From contig DQVI01000078.1 of NCBI GenBank assembly GCA_015661825.1, forward strand, positions 1-43,638: 43,638 bases of DNA. The letters are read 5' to 3'. This DNA is from Novosphingobium capsulatum. GTDB lineage: Bacteria > Pseudomonadota > Alphaproteobacteria > Sphingomonadales > Sphingomonadaceae. The translations under genes and the position numbers were made by a program. Below are positions 29,040-36,919 of this stretch, one piece after another; position 1 is the stretch's first letter; each line of letters starts with the position of its first letter. Below the pieces are notes generated by a model, which saw only the letters and a list, made by a program, of their open reading frames with translations, searched no databases and had not been told where the DNA came from.

Positions 29040-29507
29040 TCAAGGCTGGGTGCGGCTCGTGGGTTGCAGGCGCCATCCGGCATAGCGACCGATCCTTCGC
29101 GAACGGGCCATATGGGCCCATGTGCCAAAGATCAGCAGCGCCAACTGGATCCAGAAGGGGCCCAGCGTCATCGCCCAGTAGGCCTTGCGCGCCATGTCCA
29201 GGTTCCACAGCTTGGCCCCATGCCCGATCAGCACGAGGACTTGCGCTGCGCTGACCGCCAGTGGCCAGGCCCGGTTGGCCCGCAAGGACACCAGCAAGAG
29301 GACGATGAAGGCCCATACATCGATCACCAGATGGCCCGGATTTACCGTAAACCAGGCAGCCTCACCAAAAAGGGCGTGATTGGCGACATCCAGAACGAAT
29401 GTCGCGAGCAGAATCGCCGCCACGGATTGCTCGGGTTCGCCGCCCTTGCGGGCGGCGAACAGCACCGCGAAGATCAGCAGCAGACGAGGGATCCACAACG
29501 AAACCAT
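29040..29507 (-). CDS. Four-helix membrane protein, unknown
   Basis: 155 aa with hydrophobic stretches at about 4-18, 28-46, 60-76 and 83-98, and a fifth candidate at 112-130, then a basic C-terminus (ARSRRIGRYAGWRL). N-terminal IPRLLLIFAVLFAARKGGEP and NPGHLVIDVWAFIVLLLVSL are the clearest segments. I do not recognise a family. It lies between the helical unknown protein and the MarR-like gene on the same strand. Confidence 0.65.
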   Translation of the reverse strand: MVSLWIPRLLLIFAVLFAARKGGEPEQSVAAILLATFVLDVANHALFGEAAWFTVNPGHLVIDVWAFIVLLLVSLRANRAWPLAVSAAQVLVLIGHGAKLWNLDMARKAYWAMTLGPFWIQLALLIFGTWAHMARSRRIGRYAGWRLQPTSRTQP

Positions 29508-29559
29508 GGCTCGTCACGACCTGCCCGTCATGGCATCACATCCCGATGCGCGAGCCAAG

Positions 29560-30048
29560 TCAGGCCGCGCGCGGAAGGGCCGCGTCATCGGTCCCGTCAG
29601 GACTTTCGAGGAACACGGCTGCGCCCGGCGTTTCCTCGGGCGAGGTCAGCGTGGCGGTCTTGGGACATGCATCGTCGCCCCCCATCGTTTCAACCGCGAT
29701 GGTCTGCAAACGGCCATGCACCCGTGCCAGTTCGCCCCCGGCGTCGACCATCGCCTGCTGGCTGCGCAGCAGGCGCATGAGCGCATCCTGCCCCAGGAAC
29801 GGCGGCAGGCCAGCCTCGCGACGTGCGGTCACCATCGAGGAGAGCAGATGGGCCTGGCGGATCAGCGCCTCGTCAAGCGCGGCCTCCGCGCTCTGGAGAT
29901 CGCGCGTCACCCGCATCTGGGCAACGGCATGGGTCATGCCAGCCTGAGCCTGATTCTGGGCCGACCGAAGACGGGGGCCCTGCTTGATGGTCGCAGCCTC
30001 AAGCGTGTCCGAAATGCGATCTTGTTCGGTCTTAATGTCGAGCGTCAT
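29560..30048 (-). CDS. Helical protein of unknown function, 162 aa
   Basis: The ATG at 30048 has AGGAGG ten bases upstream; a TTG two codons earlier is an alternative. Residues about 5-110 read as long amphipathic helices rich in Ala, Gln and Arg (ALDEALIRQAHLLSSMVTAR, LLRSQQAMVDAGGELARVHG), likely a coiled coil or helical bundle; the last 45 residues are Pro/Asp/Glu-rich and look unstructured. No signal peptide or membrane segment. It follows the membrane-anchored LuxR-type gene by about 66 bases and is probably co-transcribed with it. Not recognised. Confidence 0.65.
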   Translation of the reverse strand: MTLDIKTEQDRISDTLEAATIKQGPRLRSAQNQAQAGMTHAVAQMRVTRDLQSAEAALDEALIRQAHLLSSMVTARREAGLPPFLGQDALMRLLRSQQAMVDAGGELARVHGRLQTIAVETMGGDDACPKTATLTSPEETPGAAVFLESPDGTDDAALPRAA

Positions 30049-30114
30049 CGTCAACTTGCCTCCTCACGGCGCCAGAAGCGCCGTCCCCATGTTGAAGCGG
30101 AAGACGTCCGACAG

Positions 30115-30816
30115 TCAGCGATCCACGATCCGGGACAGTTGCGAGAACATCGTCAAGCCACCCAGGACGGTCAGGATCAGGATCATCGCGATCAGGGCCA
30201 TGGCCACAAGCCGCATCAGGGTCCCGTGAGGTCCGTCGAACACTTCCGGAAGAACGCGATAAGCGGATGCAGCCTGTTGGCCGGAGTCGCCAGAGTGGAT
30301 TGTGACAGGACGATCCCCACCGTCCGTTCCACCATTCAATCTGATCATGGCTCCATCGGCGAGATGCCCGTCATCCGGCACTGTCTTGTCCGGATACACC
30401 CCGACCGGATACTCCCCGTCTGGCAGGCCACCATGTGGAACGCTGCTGTCGAGGATTTCTCCATTCGATGGAACCGCTTCCTCCGAAGCCGAACCCTCAT
30501 CGTGTTCTTCCCGGCCTTTGTGCATCGCAACCGGGTCATTGGCGACATCCGGCGATCCATATACGGGTTTTTCGTATGAGTTTCCGGGAGGTTCCTGCTC
30601 CAGCAGAACGCGATAGGCCTGCGCCACTTCCGCCCGCGAAGCGACCTGCAACTTGCCTCGCGCCAGCATGATCCGCTGGTCGACCGTATGGGGGGAAATG
30701 CCCAGAATTCGGGAAATCTCTTTCGAGGTCTTGTGCTGGATCAGCAAGTCCAGCACCGCACGCTGCTTGGCCGTCAGCGCTTCGAGTGAACCGTCCGATC
30801 GCGGCGGCAAGGTCAT
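30115..30816 (-). CDS. LuxR-type DNA-binding protein with C-terminal membrane anchor
   Basis: 233 aa. Residues about 11-70 are a GerE/LuxR helix-turn-helix: LEALTAKQRAVLDLLIQHKT, SKEISRILGISPHTVDQRI, and ARGKLQVASRAEVAQAYRVL. No receiver or ligand domain precedes it. The middle (about 75-185) is acidic, Gly/Pro-rich and low in structure. A single hydrophobic helix, LVAMALIAMILILTVLGGLT (about 204-223), lies near the C-terminus, so the DNA-binding part would be in the cytoplasm, tied to the inner membrane. It is divergent from the sensor kinase gene and first of a minus-strand set. Codon choice in the linker looks less GC-biased than its surroundings. Targets unknown. Confidence 0.78.
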   Translation of the reverse strand: MTLPPRSDGSLEALTAKQRAVLDLLIQHKTSKEISRILGISPHTVDQRIMLARGKLQVASRAEVAQAYRVLLEQEPPGNSYEKPVYGSPDVANDPVAMHKGREEHDEGSASEEAVPSNGEILDSSVPHGGLPDGEYPVGVYPDKTVPDDGHLADGAMIRLNGGTDGGDRPVTIHSGDSGQQAASAYRVLPEVFDGPHGTLMRLVAMALIAMILILTVLGGLTMFSQLSRIVDR

Positions 30817-30969
30817 GATCCAGATCGTTCCTATCGGCTACGTGGTACGCTTGTCGCCCCCCGGGAAGGAAAGGTCAAACATACAGCCCGTCTGTGTACG
30901 GAAAATCGACATAAAAAGCTTCAAATGAGGGTATTAACATGGTTTCTGACGGGAAAGGGAGGCTTAACG

Positions 30970-31080
30970 ATGGTCGGGCATGGGGATGAAACCGGGATTC
31001 GCGCAGATCGCGGATTCGCCTTCGGACAGGCGCCTTCTCCTTCCAGCCACCAGCCGGGCGCCGGGGATTGCGTTTCATGA
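30970..31080 (+). CDS. Possible leader ORF coupled to the histidine kinase gene
   Basis: A 36-codon frame with a strong ribosome binding site (AGGGAGG, seven bases before the ATG). Its TGA stop overlaps the kinase ATG at 31077 (ATGA), as is usual for translationally coupled genes. The peptide (starting MVGHGDETGIRADRGFAFGQ) has no recognisable features. An upstream ATG at 30925 would give 51 codons. It might be a leader peptide, or the arrangement might be chance. Confidence 0.35.
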   Translation: MVGHGDETGIRADRGFAFGQAPSPSSHQPGAGDCVS

Positions 31081-32801
31081 TACCCTGCCTGCGATTCCAT
31101 GACCTGGCATTCCTTTTCCGCGGCACACAGGATGAAGCCTTGAACCAGCGGACGATCTTTTCGGCATGCAGTGGCAAGATCCTGGCCTCGTGCCGGACGG
31201 CGATCGCCGTGCTGTTTCTGGCCGGGATCAGCCTCTCCTTCGACGAGCCACTGCGCTATCCGCAAGGCAGCCAGTGGGTCGCGATGACATATGTGATGTG
31301 GACCGTGGTCATGCTGGCCGTGGCCTGGATCGACTGGTGGCTCGACAGCCGTCTGGCCGCCCTGGCGCAGGCCGTCGACCTGCTGGCCCTGGCCGGCGCG
31401 CTCTATGTCGCGATCAGGCCGCACGGGGCCCTGAACGGGCCTTTTCTGGCCTTTGCCACCTTCCTGCTGATCGTGGCCCTTGCCCGGTGGGGCACGTTCG
31501 GGGTGGCGGTCTCCAGCCTGTTCCTGATTCTGGCGGCCACGGCGCCCGCGCTTCTGCTCAGCGCCCTCGCCACGGGCCCGGACCCGATGCATTTCCTGCG
31601 CGGGCTGGGCTGTATCGTGCTGGTCTCCGCGCTCGTGCTGTGGCTGGCCAGCCAGCAGCGGGGCATGCGCGTGGTCACCCTGACGGAACCGGCCGGCGCG
31701 CCCGGCAACCGCCGCAGCCGGGTCCTGTCGGGCGCGCTCGACGAAGCCTGCGCGATCATGCGCGCGCGCGGCGCGGCCCTGGTGGTGAGCTGGGGCGACG
31801 AACCCTGGATCGATGTGCTGGTCACGCGCGAGGGCATCGCGACCAGCGAAAGGCTGGGCCCCGGCCTGATGGCCGAAGCCCTGTCATCGCCCATCCCGCC
31901 CACGATGTTCAACCTGCCCCGCCACCGCCGGATCGCCCTGATCGGTGAATATCGGCTCGAAGCCAGCCGCGAGGCCTTCAGCGTTCCGCTCGCCGACTTT
32001 CTGGAGGTGGACGAGGGCATCATGGCCGCGTTCAATTCGGTGTCGAGCCAGGGCCACCTGCTGGTCTGGGGGGTTCAGGGCATGGCGGTCGACGATCTGG
32101 CGTGGATGGCCGCGCTGGCGCGGGAAATCGGCCTGGCGCTCGACCGCGAGGAGATGGCCTCGCTTGCCAAGAATTCGGCGGTGACCGAAGTGCGCAATGC
32201 CCTGGCGCGCGACCTTCACGACAGCGTCGTCCAGTTTCTGGCCGGTACGATGTTCGGGCTCGAAGCCCTGCGCCGGCGCCTGCGCGAAGGCACCGACCCG
32301 GACGGCGAAATCGTGGCGATGAAGGAATCCCTGCGGCGCGAGCAGGGCCAGCTGCGGGTGATGATCGACCGCCTGCGGCGTGGCGAGGATGGCGACCGCA
32401 CCGCCGATCTGGTCGAGGAACTGCGCGGACTCGTCGATGAACTGGCCACCCACTGGCATATCAGGGTGCTGTTCACATCCGGCCCCGGCAGTCTTCCGGT
32501 CTCGATCCATCTTGCCTATGAATTCCGCCAGATGGTCCGCGAGGCGGTCGCCAATGCGGCTCGACACGGCCATTGCAACGAAGTATCGATTCACCTTGAT
32601 CATGACGGTGCGAAGTTGATTGTCTCCATCATTGATGACGGTGTCGGTTTCCCCGAAGCGGGGCAACCCCGTCGTCCGCGCTCGATCAGCGAACGCGTCG
32701 TGGCCCTTGGCGGCAGGGTCCACATCACCGAGCAGACCGGCGGCCCCCAGCGCCCCGGCGCCAGGCTGGATATCGAAGTGCCCACGCGAGCTTACGCATG
32801 A
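31077..32801 (+). CDS. Membrane sensor histidine kinase, NarX/DesK-type (HisKA_3)
   Basis: 574 aa from the ATG at 31077 (a TTG three codons earlier is less likely). About six hydrophobic helices span residues 37-195, with no large periplasmic domain. Residues about 200-355 are a cytoplasmic region of GAF-like size, then the HisKA_3 dimerisation domain with the phosphoacceptor His381 in ALARDLHDSVVQFLAG, and a HATPase domain with REAVANAARHG (N box) and IIDDGVGFPEAG (G1 box). The C-terminus ends GARLDIEVPTRAYA. The response regulator gene overlaps its stop by four bases (ATGA), so it is the partner. The signal sensed is unknown. Confidence 0.92.
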   Translation: MIPCLRFHDLAFLFRGTQDEALNQRTIFSACSGKILASCRTAIAVLFLAGISLSFDEPLRYPQGSQWVAMTYVMWTVVMLAVAWIDWWLDSRLAALAQAVDLLALAGALYVAIRPHGALNGPFLAFATFLLIVALARWGTFGVAVSSLFLILAATAPALLLSALATGPDPMHFLRGLGCIVLVSALVLWLASQQRGMRVVTLTEPAGAPGNRRSRVLSGALDEACAIMRARGAALVVSWGDEPWIDVLVTREGIATSERLGPGLMAEALSSPIPPTMFNLPRHRRIALIGEYRLEASREAFSVPLADFLEVDEGIMAAFNSVSSQGHLLVWGVQGMAVDDLAWMAALAREIGLALDREEMASLAKNSAVTEVRNALARDLHDSVVQFLAGTMFGLEALRRRLREGTDPDGEIVAMKESLRREQGQLRVMIDRLRRGEDGDRTADLVEELRGLVDELATHWHIRVLFTSGPGSLPVSIHLAYEFRQMVREAVANAARHGHCNEVSIHLDHDGAKLIVSIIDDGVGFPEAGQPRRPRSISERVVALGGRVHITEQTGGPQRPGARLDIEVPTRAYA

Positions 32802-33424
32802 TCCCCATTCTGATTGCCGACGACCACGGCTTCATCCGTGCCGGTGTCTCTTCCGTGCTGCGGGGCAGCGAGTTCCGCGTCGTGGCGGCAACGGCCGGGG
32901 GCGAGGAAACGCTCGACGCCATCGCCACCCACGATCCGGCCATCGTGCTGCTCGACATCAACATGCCCGGCATGAACGGGGTTCAGGTGCTCGAAACGCT
33001 GCGCGCGCGTGGCGACAAACGGTCGGTGGTGGTGCTCACCGCCGAACTGACCGATCGCAACCTGCTGGCCGTGATGCGCGCGGGCGTGGAGGGGATCGTC
33101 TCGAAGGAAGGCGCCGGAGACGATCTGATCGATGTGCTCGAACGGGTCCATGCAGGCCAGAAGGTGATCCCGCCCGAACTGCTCACGCGCGCGCTCGATC
33201 TTTCGCTTCACCCCGAAGGGGCAGGCCCCCTCGACCGCCTGAACCCGCGCGAGCGGCGGATCGCCCGACTGGTCGCACGCGGCATGCGCAACCGCGACAT
33301 CGGGACAGAGATGAATATCGGCGAGGGAACCGTGAAGGTCTATCTCCACGCCATGTACCAGAAGCTGGGTATCGAGAACCGCACCGAACTGGCGCTGCTG
33401 GCCGTCAACGACCCCGACACCTGA
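32798..33424 (+). CDS. NarL/FixJ-family response regulator
   Basis: 208 aa. The receiver domain has the acid pair Asp8/Asp9, the phosphoacceptor Asp53 in IVLLDINMPGMNG, the Thr in VVVLTAEL and the Lys in IVSKEGAG. The C-terminal LuxR-type helix-turn-helix is LNPRERRIARLVARGMRNRD followed by IGEGTVKVYLHAMYQKLGIE. Start overlaps the kinase stop, so the two are coupled. Two ten-base-period direct repeats in downstream promoters (33455-33472 and 35028-35044) are candidate binding sites. Confidence 0.93.
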   Translation: MIPILIADDHGFIRAGVSSVLRGSEFRVVAATAGGEETLDAIATHDPAIVLLDINMPGMNGVQVLETLRARGDKRSVVVLTAELTDRNLLAVMRAGVEGIVSKEGAGDDLIDVLERVHAGQKVIPPELLTRALDLSLHPEGAGPLDRLNPRERRIARLVARGMRNRDIGTEMNIGEGTVKVYLHAMYQKLGIENRTELALLAVNDPDT

Positions 33425-33454
33425 CAGCCGGGGGACGGATAACCGGCCTTCGCT

Positions 33455-33472
33455 TACGCAAGGATACGCAAG
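33455..33472. promoter_or_regulatory. Direct repeat TACGCAAG x2, candidate regulator site
   Basis: TACGCAAG at 33455-33462 and again at 33465-33472, exactly ten bases apart, 50 bases before the start at 33522. The reverse complement, CTTGCGTA-N2-CTTGCGTA, resembles ATTGCGTA-N2-GGTGCGTC ahead of the secretion operon. Helical-turn spacing suits a protein dimer bound on one face. Confidence 0.45.
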
Positions 33473-33521
33473 CAACACTCCGGGCTTTGCAGGACAGGAC
33501 ATCCCGCCCCAAGACAGCGCA

Positions 33522-33908
33522 ATGGCCCTGAGCAATGCCGAAAGACAACGACGCTATCGCCAGAAACTCAAGGCGCGCGCCTCGGGCGAAGCGGCGGGCG
33601 ATCTCGTGCGGGCCATGGCCGAGCGTGCCGCCACAGCCCTGTGGACGCTGGAAAAACACCGCTCGGGAGCACCGGAAAGCGTGGGTTCCGGCACGCCCCC
33701 GCGCGCCATCGCGCAAGATTTCGCGCAATTCCGGGCCGGGCTTGCCAGCCACCCCCGCGCCCTCATCGAAGCCTGCCGACAGGCGCTGGCCACGCGCCTT
33801 CCGCTCGACACGCAGGACCGGCATCTTCTGGCCAGCCTGCTCGAAATCGATGCCGCATTACGGCTGCAATCTCCTCCGGCGGTCAATACAGGCATACCCC
33901 CGGAATAA
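33522..33908 (+). CDS. Small basic-start protein, 128 aa, unknown
   Basis: It starts MALSNAERQRRYRQKLKARA, an Arg/Lys-rich helix also found at the start of several short uncharacterised and DNA-associated proteins. The rest is Ala-rich helical (AMAERAATALWTLEKHRSG, ALIEACRQALATRLPLDTQD, LLASLLEIDAALRLQ). No signal peptide or membrane segment; no domain recognised. It follows the response regulator by 97 bases on the same strand, behind the direct-repeat motif, so it may be a target of that regulator. Confidence 0.62.
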   Translation: MALSNAERQRRYRQKLKARASGEAAGDLVRAMAERAATALWTLEKHRSGAPESVGSGTPPRAIAQDFAQFRAGLASHPRALIEACRQALATRLPLDTQDRHLLASLLEIDAALRLQSPPAVNTGIPPE

Positions 33909-34017
33909 AAGGCACATTTATACTGCCATTTTGGTTTCTTTTCGGTAATACCGCCGGCCAGAAGCCTGCCGGGGACTGGTCCCTTCGCCCAGGGGGGCAG
34001 GCTCAAGGGACTTTGCG

Positions 34018-35001
34018 ATGATGGTTTCGACCGGATTTTCCGGCTGGATTCGCGCCGCCCTCATCAAGCGGCGCAGCTTGGGTGAACAGGCAGCCCTGGG
34101 GACAGTCCTGGTGGCAGCCCCCGTGCTGCTGCGCCTGCTGATCGACCCCGTGCCCGCAACCATGCCATTCATGGCTTTCTGGCCGACCGTCCTGATCGCA
34201 ACCCTCCTGCTCGACTTGCGCCAGGCTCTTGCCACGGTGGCCGTTTCCTTTTGCGTGAGCAAGCTGGTGTTTGGCGGGCAGGTCGTGTCGGTGGACTGGT
34301 GGGCGGGCCGGGCCATCACGTTCGTGCTCGCGGTCTTCTCGCTGGGCCTGCTGATCTGCACCGCCGTGGTCACGCGCAGCACCGTGCGCGAACTCGATGC
34401 GCTGGCCAGCCGGCAGGAATCCTTCAACCGCGAATTGCGCCATCGCACGCGCAACATGCTCGCCATCATCCAGGCGCTCTCGGCCCGCGGGCCGCGTGCG
34501 GAAAACCCGCTGGACTTCTTCCGCGAATTTTCCAGCCGTCTCGAAAGCCTGGCCAAGGCCAGCGACCTCCTGCGCATCGGCACCGAGGCCGAAGGCCGCC
34601 TGCCCGACCTGATCGAGCGCACGATCCATCCGTTCGGTCTGGGCCGCCGCATCCGCCTCGAAGGCACCGCCTGCGTCATCCCCGACGAAAGCTGCATCCC
34701 CCTGATCATGGCCATCCACGAGTTGTGCACCAATGCCATGAAACACGGTGCGCTCTCGACCGACAGGGGGCTGGTCGACTTGCGCTGGTTTCTGGGACCC
34801 GACGGCAACCGGCTCTACCTGCTGTGGCGCGAAACGGGTGGCCCGGCGGTCAGCGCGCCGCAGGTCCAGGGCACCGGCTCGCACCTCCTGCGCGCCCAGC
34901 CGGGTATCGAGGCCGTCGACCTGATGTTCGATCCCAAGGGAGTCTGGTGCGAAATGCTGATCATCGGAGCCCGCCCCGAAGGCGCACTAGAAGTCGCCTG
35001 A
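34018..35001 (+). CDS. HWE-family membrane histidine kinase
   Basis: 327 aa. AAGGGA is seven bases before the ATG. Four hydrophobic helices cover about 24-120 (AALGTVLVAAPVLLRLLI, PFMAFWPTVLIATLLL, ALATVAVSFCV, AITFVLAVFSLGLLICTAVV), similar to DUF4118-type sensor membranes. The HWE features are present: phosphoacceptor His142 in NRELRHRTRN, Asn239 in HELCTNAMKHGAL, and W270-x-E272 in LLWRETGG. No receiver or sensor domain lies between the membrane part and the kinase core. No dedicated response regulator follows; the partner could be the NarL-type protein upstream or one elsewhere. HWE kinases are common in alphaproteobacterial stress and light signalling. Confidence 0.9.
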   Translation: MMVSTGFSGWIRAALIKRRSLGEQAALGTVLVAAPVLLRLLIDPVPATMPFMAFWPTVLIATLLLDLRQALATVAVSFCVSKLVFGGQVVSVDWWAGRAITFVLAVFSLGLLICTAVVTRSTVRELDALASRQESFNRELRHRTRNMLAIIQALSARGPRAENPLDFFREFSSRLESLAKASDLLRIGTEAEGRLPDLIERTIHPFGLGRRIRLEGTACVIPDESCIPLIMAIHELCTNAMKHGALSTDRGLVDLRWFLGPDGNRLYLLWRETGGPAVSAPQVQGTGSHLLRAQPGIEAVDLMFDPKGVWCEMLIIGARPEGALEVA

Positions 35002-35027
35002 ATTCCGTGAATTGCAACCCCCGGCGA

Positions 35028-35044
35028 TTGCGTAAGGGTGCGTC
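35028..35044. promoter_or_regulatory. Direct repeat TTGCGTA/GTGCGTC ahead of secretion operon
   Basis: TTGCGTA at 35028-35034 and GTGCGTC at 35038-35044, ten bases apart, 85 bases before the ABC transporter start. It matches the reverse complement of the repeat at 33455-33472 in sequence and spacing. Candidate binding site for the response regulator encoded at 32798. Confidence 0.42.
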
Positions 35045-35128
35045 CTGAGCCGGTGAAACCAAGGCTGCACAGGCTCTAAAGTTCCGCCACGGAGGTTTCT
35101 GCGCGTTGCCGGGCGAACCGGCGATGCG

Positions 35129-36919
35129 ATGCTTGTCCCCGACGACAGTGATCGGGGGTGTTTCGACGTGGATCGGCAACTGCTGCGCCTGTTCCTGCGC
35201 AGATATCGCGGCAATCTCGTGCTGGTGGGCATCGCCAGCCTTTTGCTCAATGTCCTGGTCTTTGCCGGGTCGGGCTACATGATGCTGGTCTACGATTCGG
35301 TTTTGCCGAGCCGCAGCATCCCCACCCTCGCCGGTCTCTTCGCGATGCTGGTGCTGATCTACCTGTTCCAGGCAATCTTCGAAGCAATCCGGGCCGAGGC
35401 GCTGCTGGGCGTGGCCAACGGCGTCCACGACGACCTGTTCGAGGCGGTCCACTACGCCACCGTCACACGCCCCTTGCGCTCCGGGCCCGACAAGGCCGAC
35501 GGGCTCCAGTTCGCGCGCGACCTCGATTCGGTCCACGCCTTCCTTGCCGGGGCCGGGCCGGTCGCGCTGATCGACCTGCCCTGGGTGCTGATGTTCCTGA
35601 TCGTGCTAGCTGCACTGCACTGGTGGCTGGGACTTACCGCACTGGCCGGGGTCATGGTGATGGCGGCGCTCGCGCTGCTCTCCAACCGGCGCACGCAGGC
35701 CGCCTCGCTCGAACTGGCAACGATCACCGGCCAGCGCTCCGCGGCCACGCTCTCGGAAATCCGCTTTGCCGAATCGGCCTTCGCCATGGGCATGCAGGAG
35801 CGGCTGGTCGCGCGCACCTCGGGCTGGGAGGGGCAGTTCATCGCCGCCCAGTCCGCGCTCTCGCGCACGGTCTCGCGGCTGGGCGGCGCCAGCCGCACCT
35901 TCCGCCTGCTCCTGCAATCGATCATCCTGACGGTCGGCGCGCTGCTGGTGATCGACGACCGAGCGAGCGGGGGCGTGATCCTCGCTTCCTCGGTGCTCTC
36001 GGGCCGCGCGCTGGCGCCGGTGGATTCAGCCATTGCCAACTGGCGCGGGCTGATCGCGGCGCGCAGCGGCTGGGGCCGGCTGGCGCAGGCGATCACCACG
36101 TTCCGCCGCCCGCCCGAACGCCACGTCACGCTCGACCGTCCGCGCGGCGAACTCGTCCTTCGCGACCTGTGGGTGGCCCCACCCGGCACCCAGCGGTTCA
36201 CCGTGCAGGGCGTCTCGCTCCTGCTCCAGCCGGGACAGGCGCTGGCCCTGATCGGCCCGAGTGCAGCGGGCAAGACCTCGCTCGTGCGTGGCATCCTGGG
36301 CATCTGGCACCCGGTGCGCGGCGAAGTGCGCCTCGATGGCGCCACGCCCGACCAGTGGGACGCCGAAACGCTGGGCAATGCCATCGGCTATGTCCCGCAG
36401 ACGGTCGACCTGATCGAGGGCACGGTCGGCCAGAACATCGCCCGGTTCGACCCGGCGGCCACGTCGGAAGGGGTGATCGCAGCCGCGCGCGCGGCCAGCC
36501 TGCACGAGGCGATCCTGGCCCTTCCCGATGGCTATGACACGCCTGTTTCGGCTGGTGGAGGAGAGCTTTCCGCCGGGCAGCGCCAGCGCGTGGGGCTGGC
36601 CCGCGCGCTCTATGGTGCCCCGCACCTGCTCGTGCTCGACGAAGCCAATTCCAACCTCGACGCGGCGGGCGATGCCGCGCTGTCCCACGCGGTCCTCTCG
36701 GTGCGCCAGCGCGGCGGGATCGTCATCATGATCACCCACCGCCCGGCCACGCTGGGGCCGATCACCCATGTCGCGGTCATGCAGAACGGACGCATCGTCG
36801 ATTTCGGCGACCGCGAGGCCGTCATGCAACGCACCCTGTCCGGCGGTGAACCAGCCACGCCCGGCGCGCGCCCGGCCCCTTCGGCTCCCGGCCGCCTTGC
36901 GCAGGAGAGCGCCCGATGA
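35129..36919 (+). CDS. Type I secretion ABC transporter (PrtD-like)
   Basis: 596 aa half-transporter, permease fused to ATPase. Six membrane helices fall in about 28-310 (first pair LVLVGIASLLLNVLVFAGSG and TLAGLFAMLVLIYLFQAIFE). The ATPase domain has Walker A GPSAAGKT (376-383), the signature SAGQRQ (481-486), Walker B LLVLDE with Glu505 followed by ANSNLD, and the H-loop ITHRPA near 540. There is no N-terminal C39 peptidase or C39-like domain, so the substrate is probably not a leader-processed bacteriocin. The stop overlaps the adaptor start by four bases. Energises export through the HlyD and TolC-like partners encoded next. The substrate gene is not in view. Confidence 0.93.
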   Translation: MLVPDDSDRGCFDVDRQLLRLFLRRYRGNLVLVGIASLLLNVLVFAGSGYMMLVYDSVLPSRSIPTLAGLFAMLVLIYLFQAIFEAIRAEALLGVANGVHDDLFEAVHYATVTRPLRSGPDKADGLQFARDLDSVHAFLAGAGPVALIDLPWVLMFLIVLAALHWWLGLTALAGVMVMAALALLSNRRTQAASLELATITGQRSAATLSEIRFAESAFAMGMQERLVARTSGWEGQFIAAQSALSRTVSRLGGASRTFRLLLQSIILTVGALLVIDDRASGGVILASSVLSGRALAPVDSAIANWRGLIAARSGWGRLAQAITTFRRPPERHVTLDRPRGELVLRDLWVAPPGTQRFTVQGVSLLLQPGQALALIGPSAAGKTSLVRGILGIWHPVRGEVRLDGATPDQWDAETLGNAIGYVPQTVDLIEGTVGQNIARFDPAATSEGVIAAARAASLHEAILALPDGYDTPVSAGGGELSAGQRQRVGLARALYGAPHLLVLDEANSNLDAAGDAALSHAVLSVRQRGGIVIMITHRPATLGPITHVAVMQNGRIVDFGDREAVMQRTLSGGEPATPGARPAPSAPGRLAQESAR

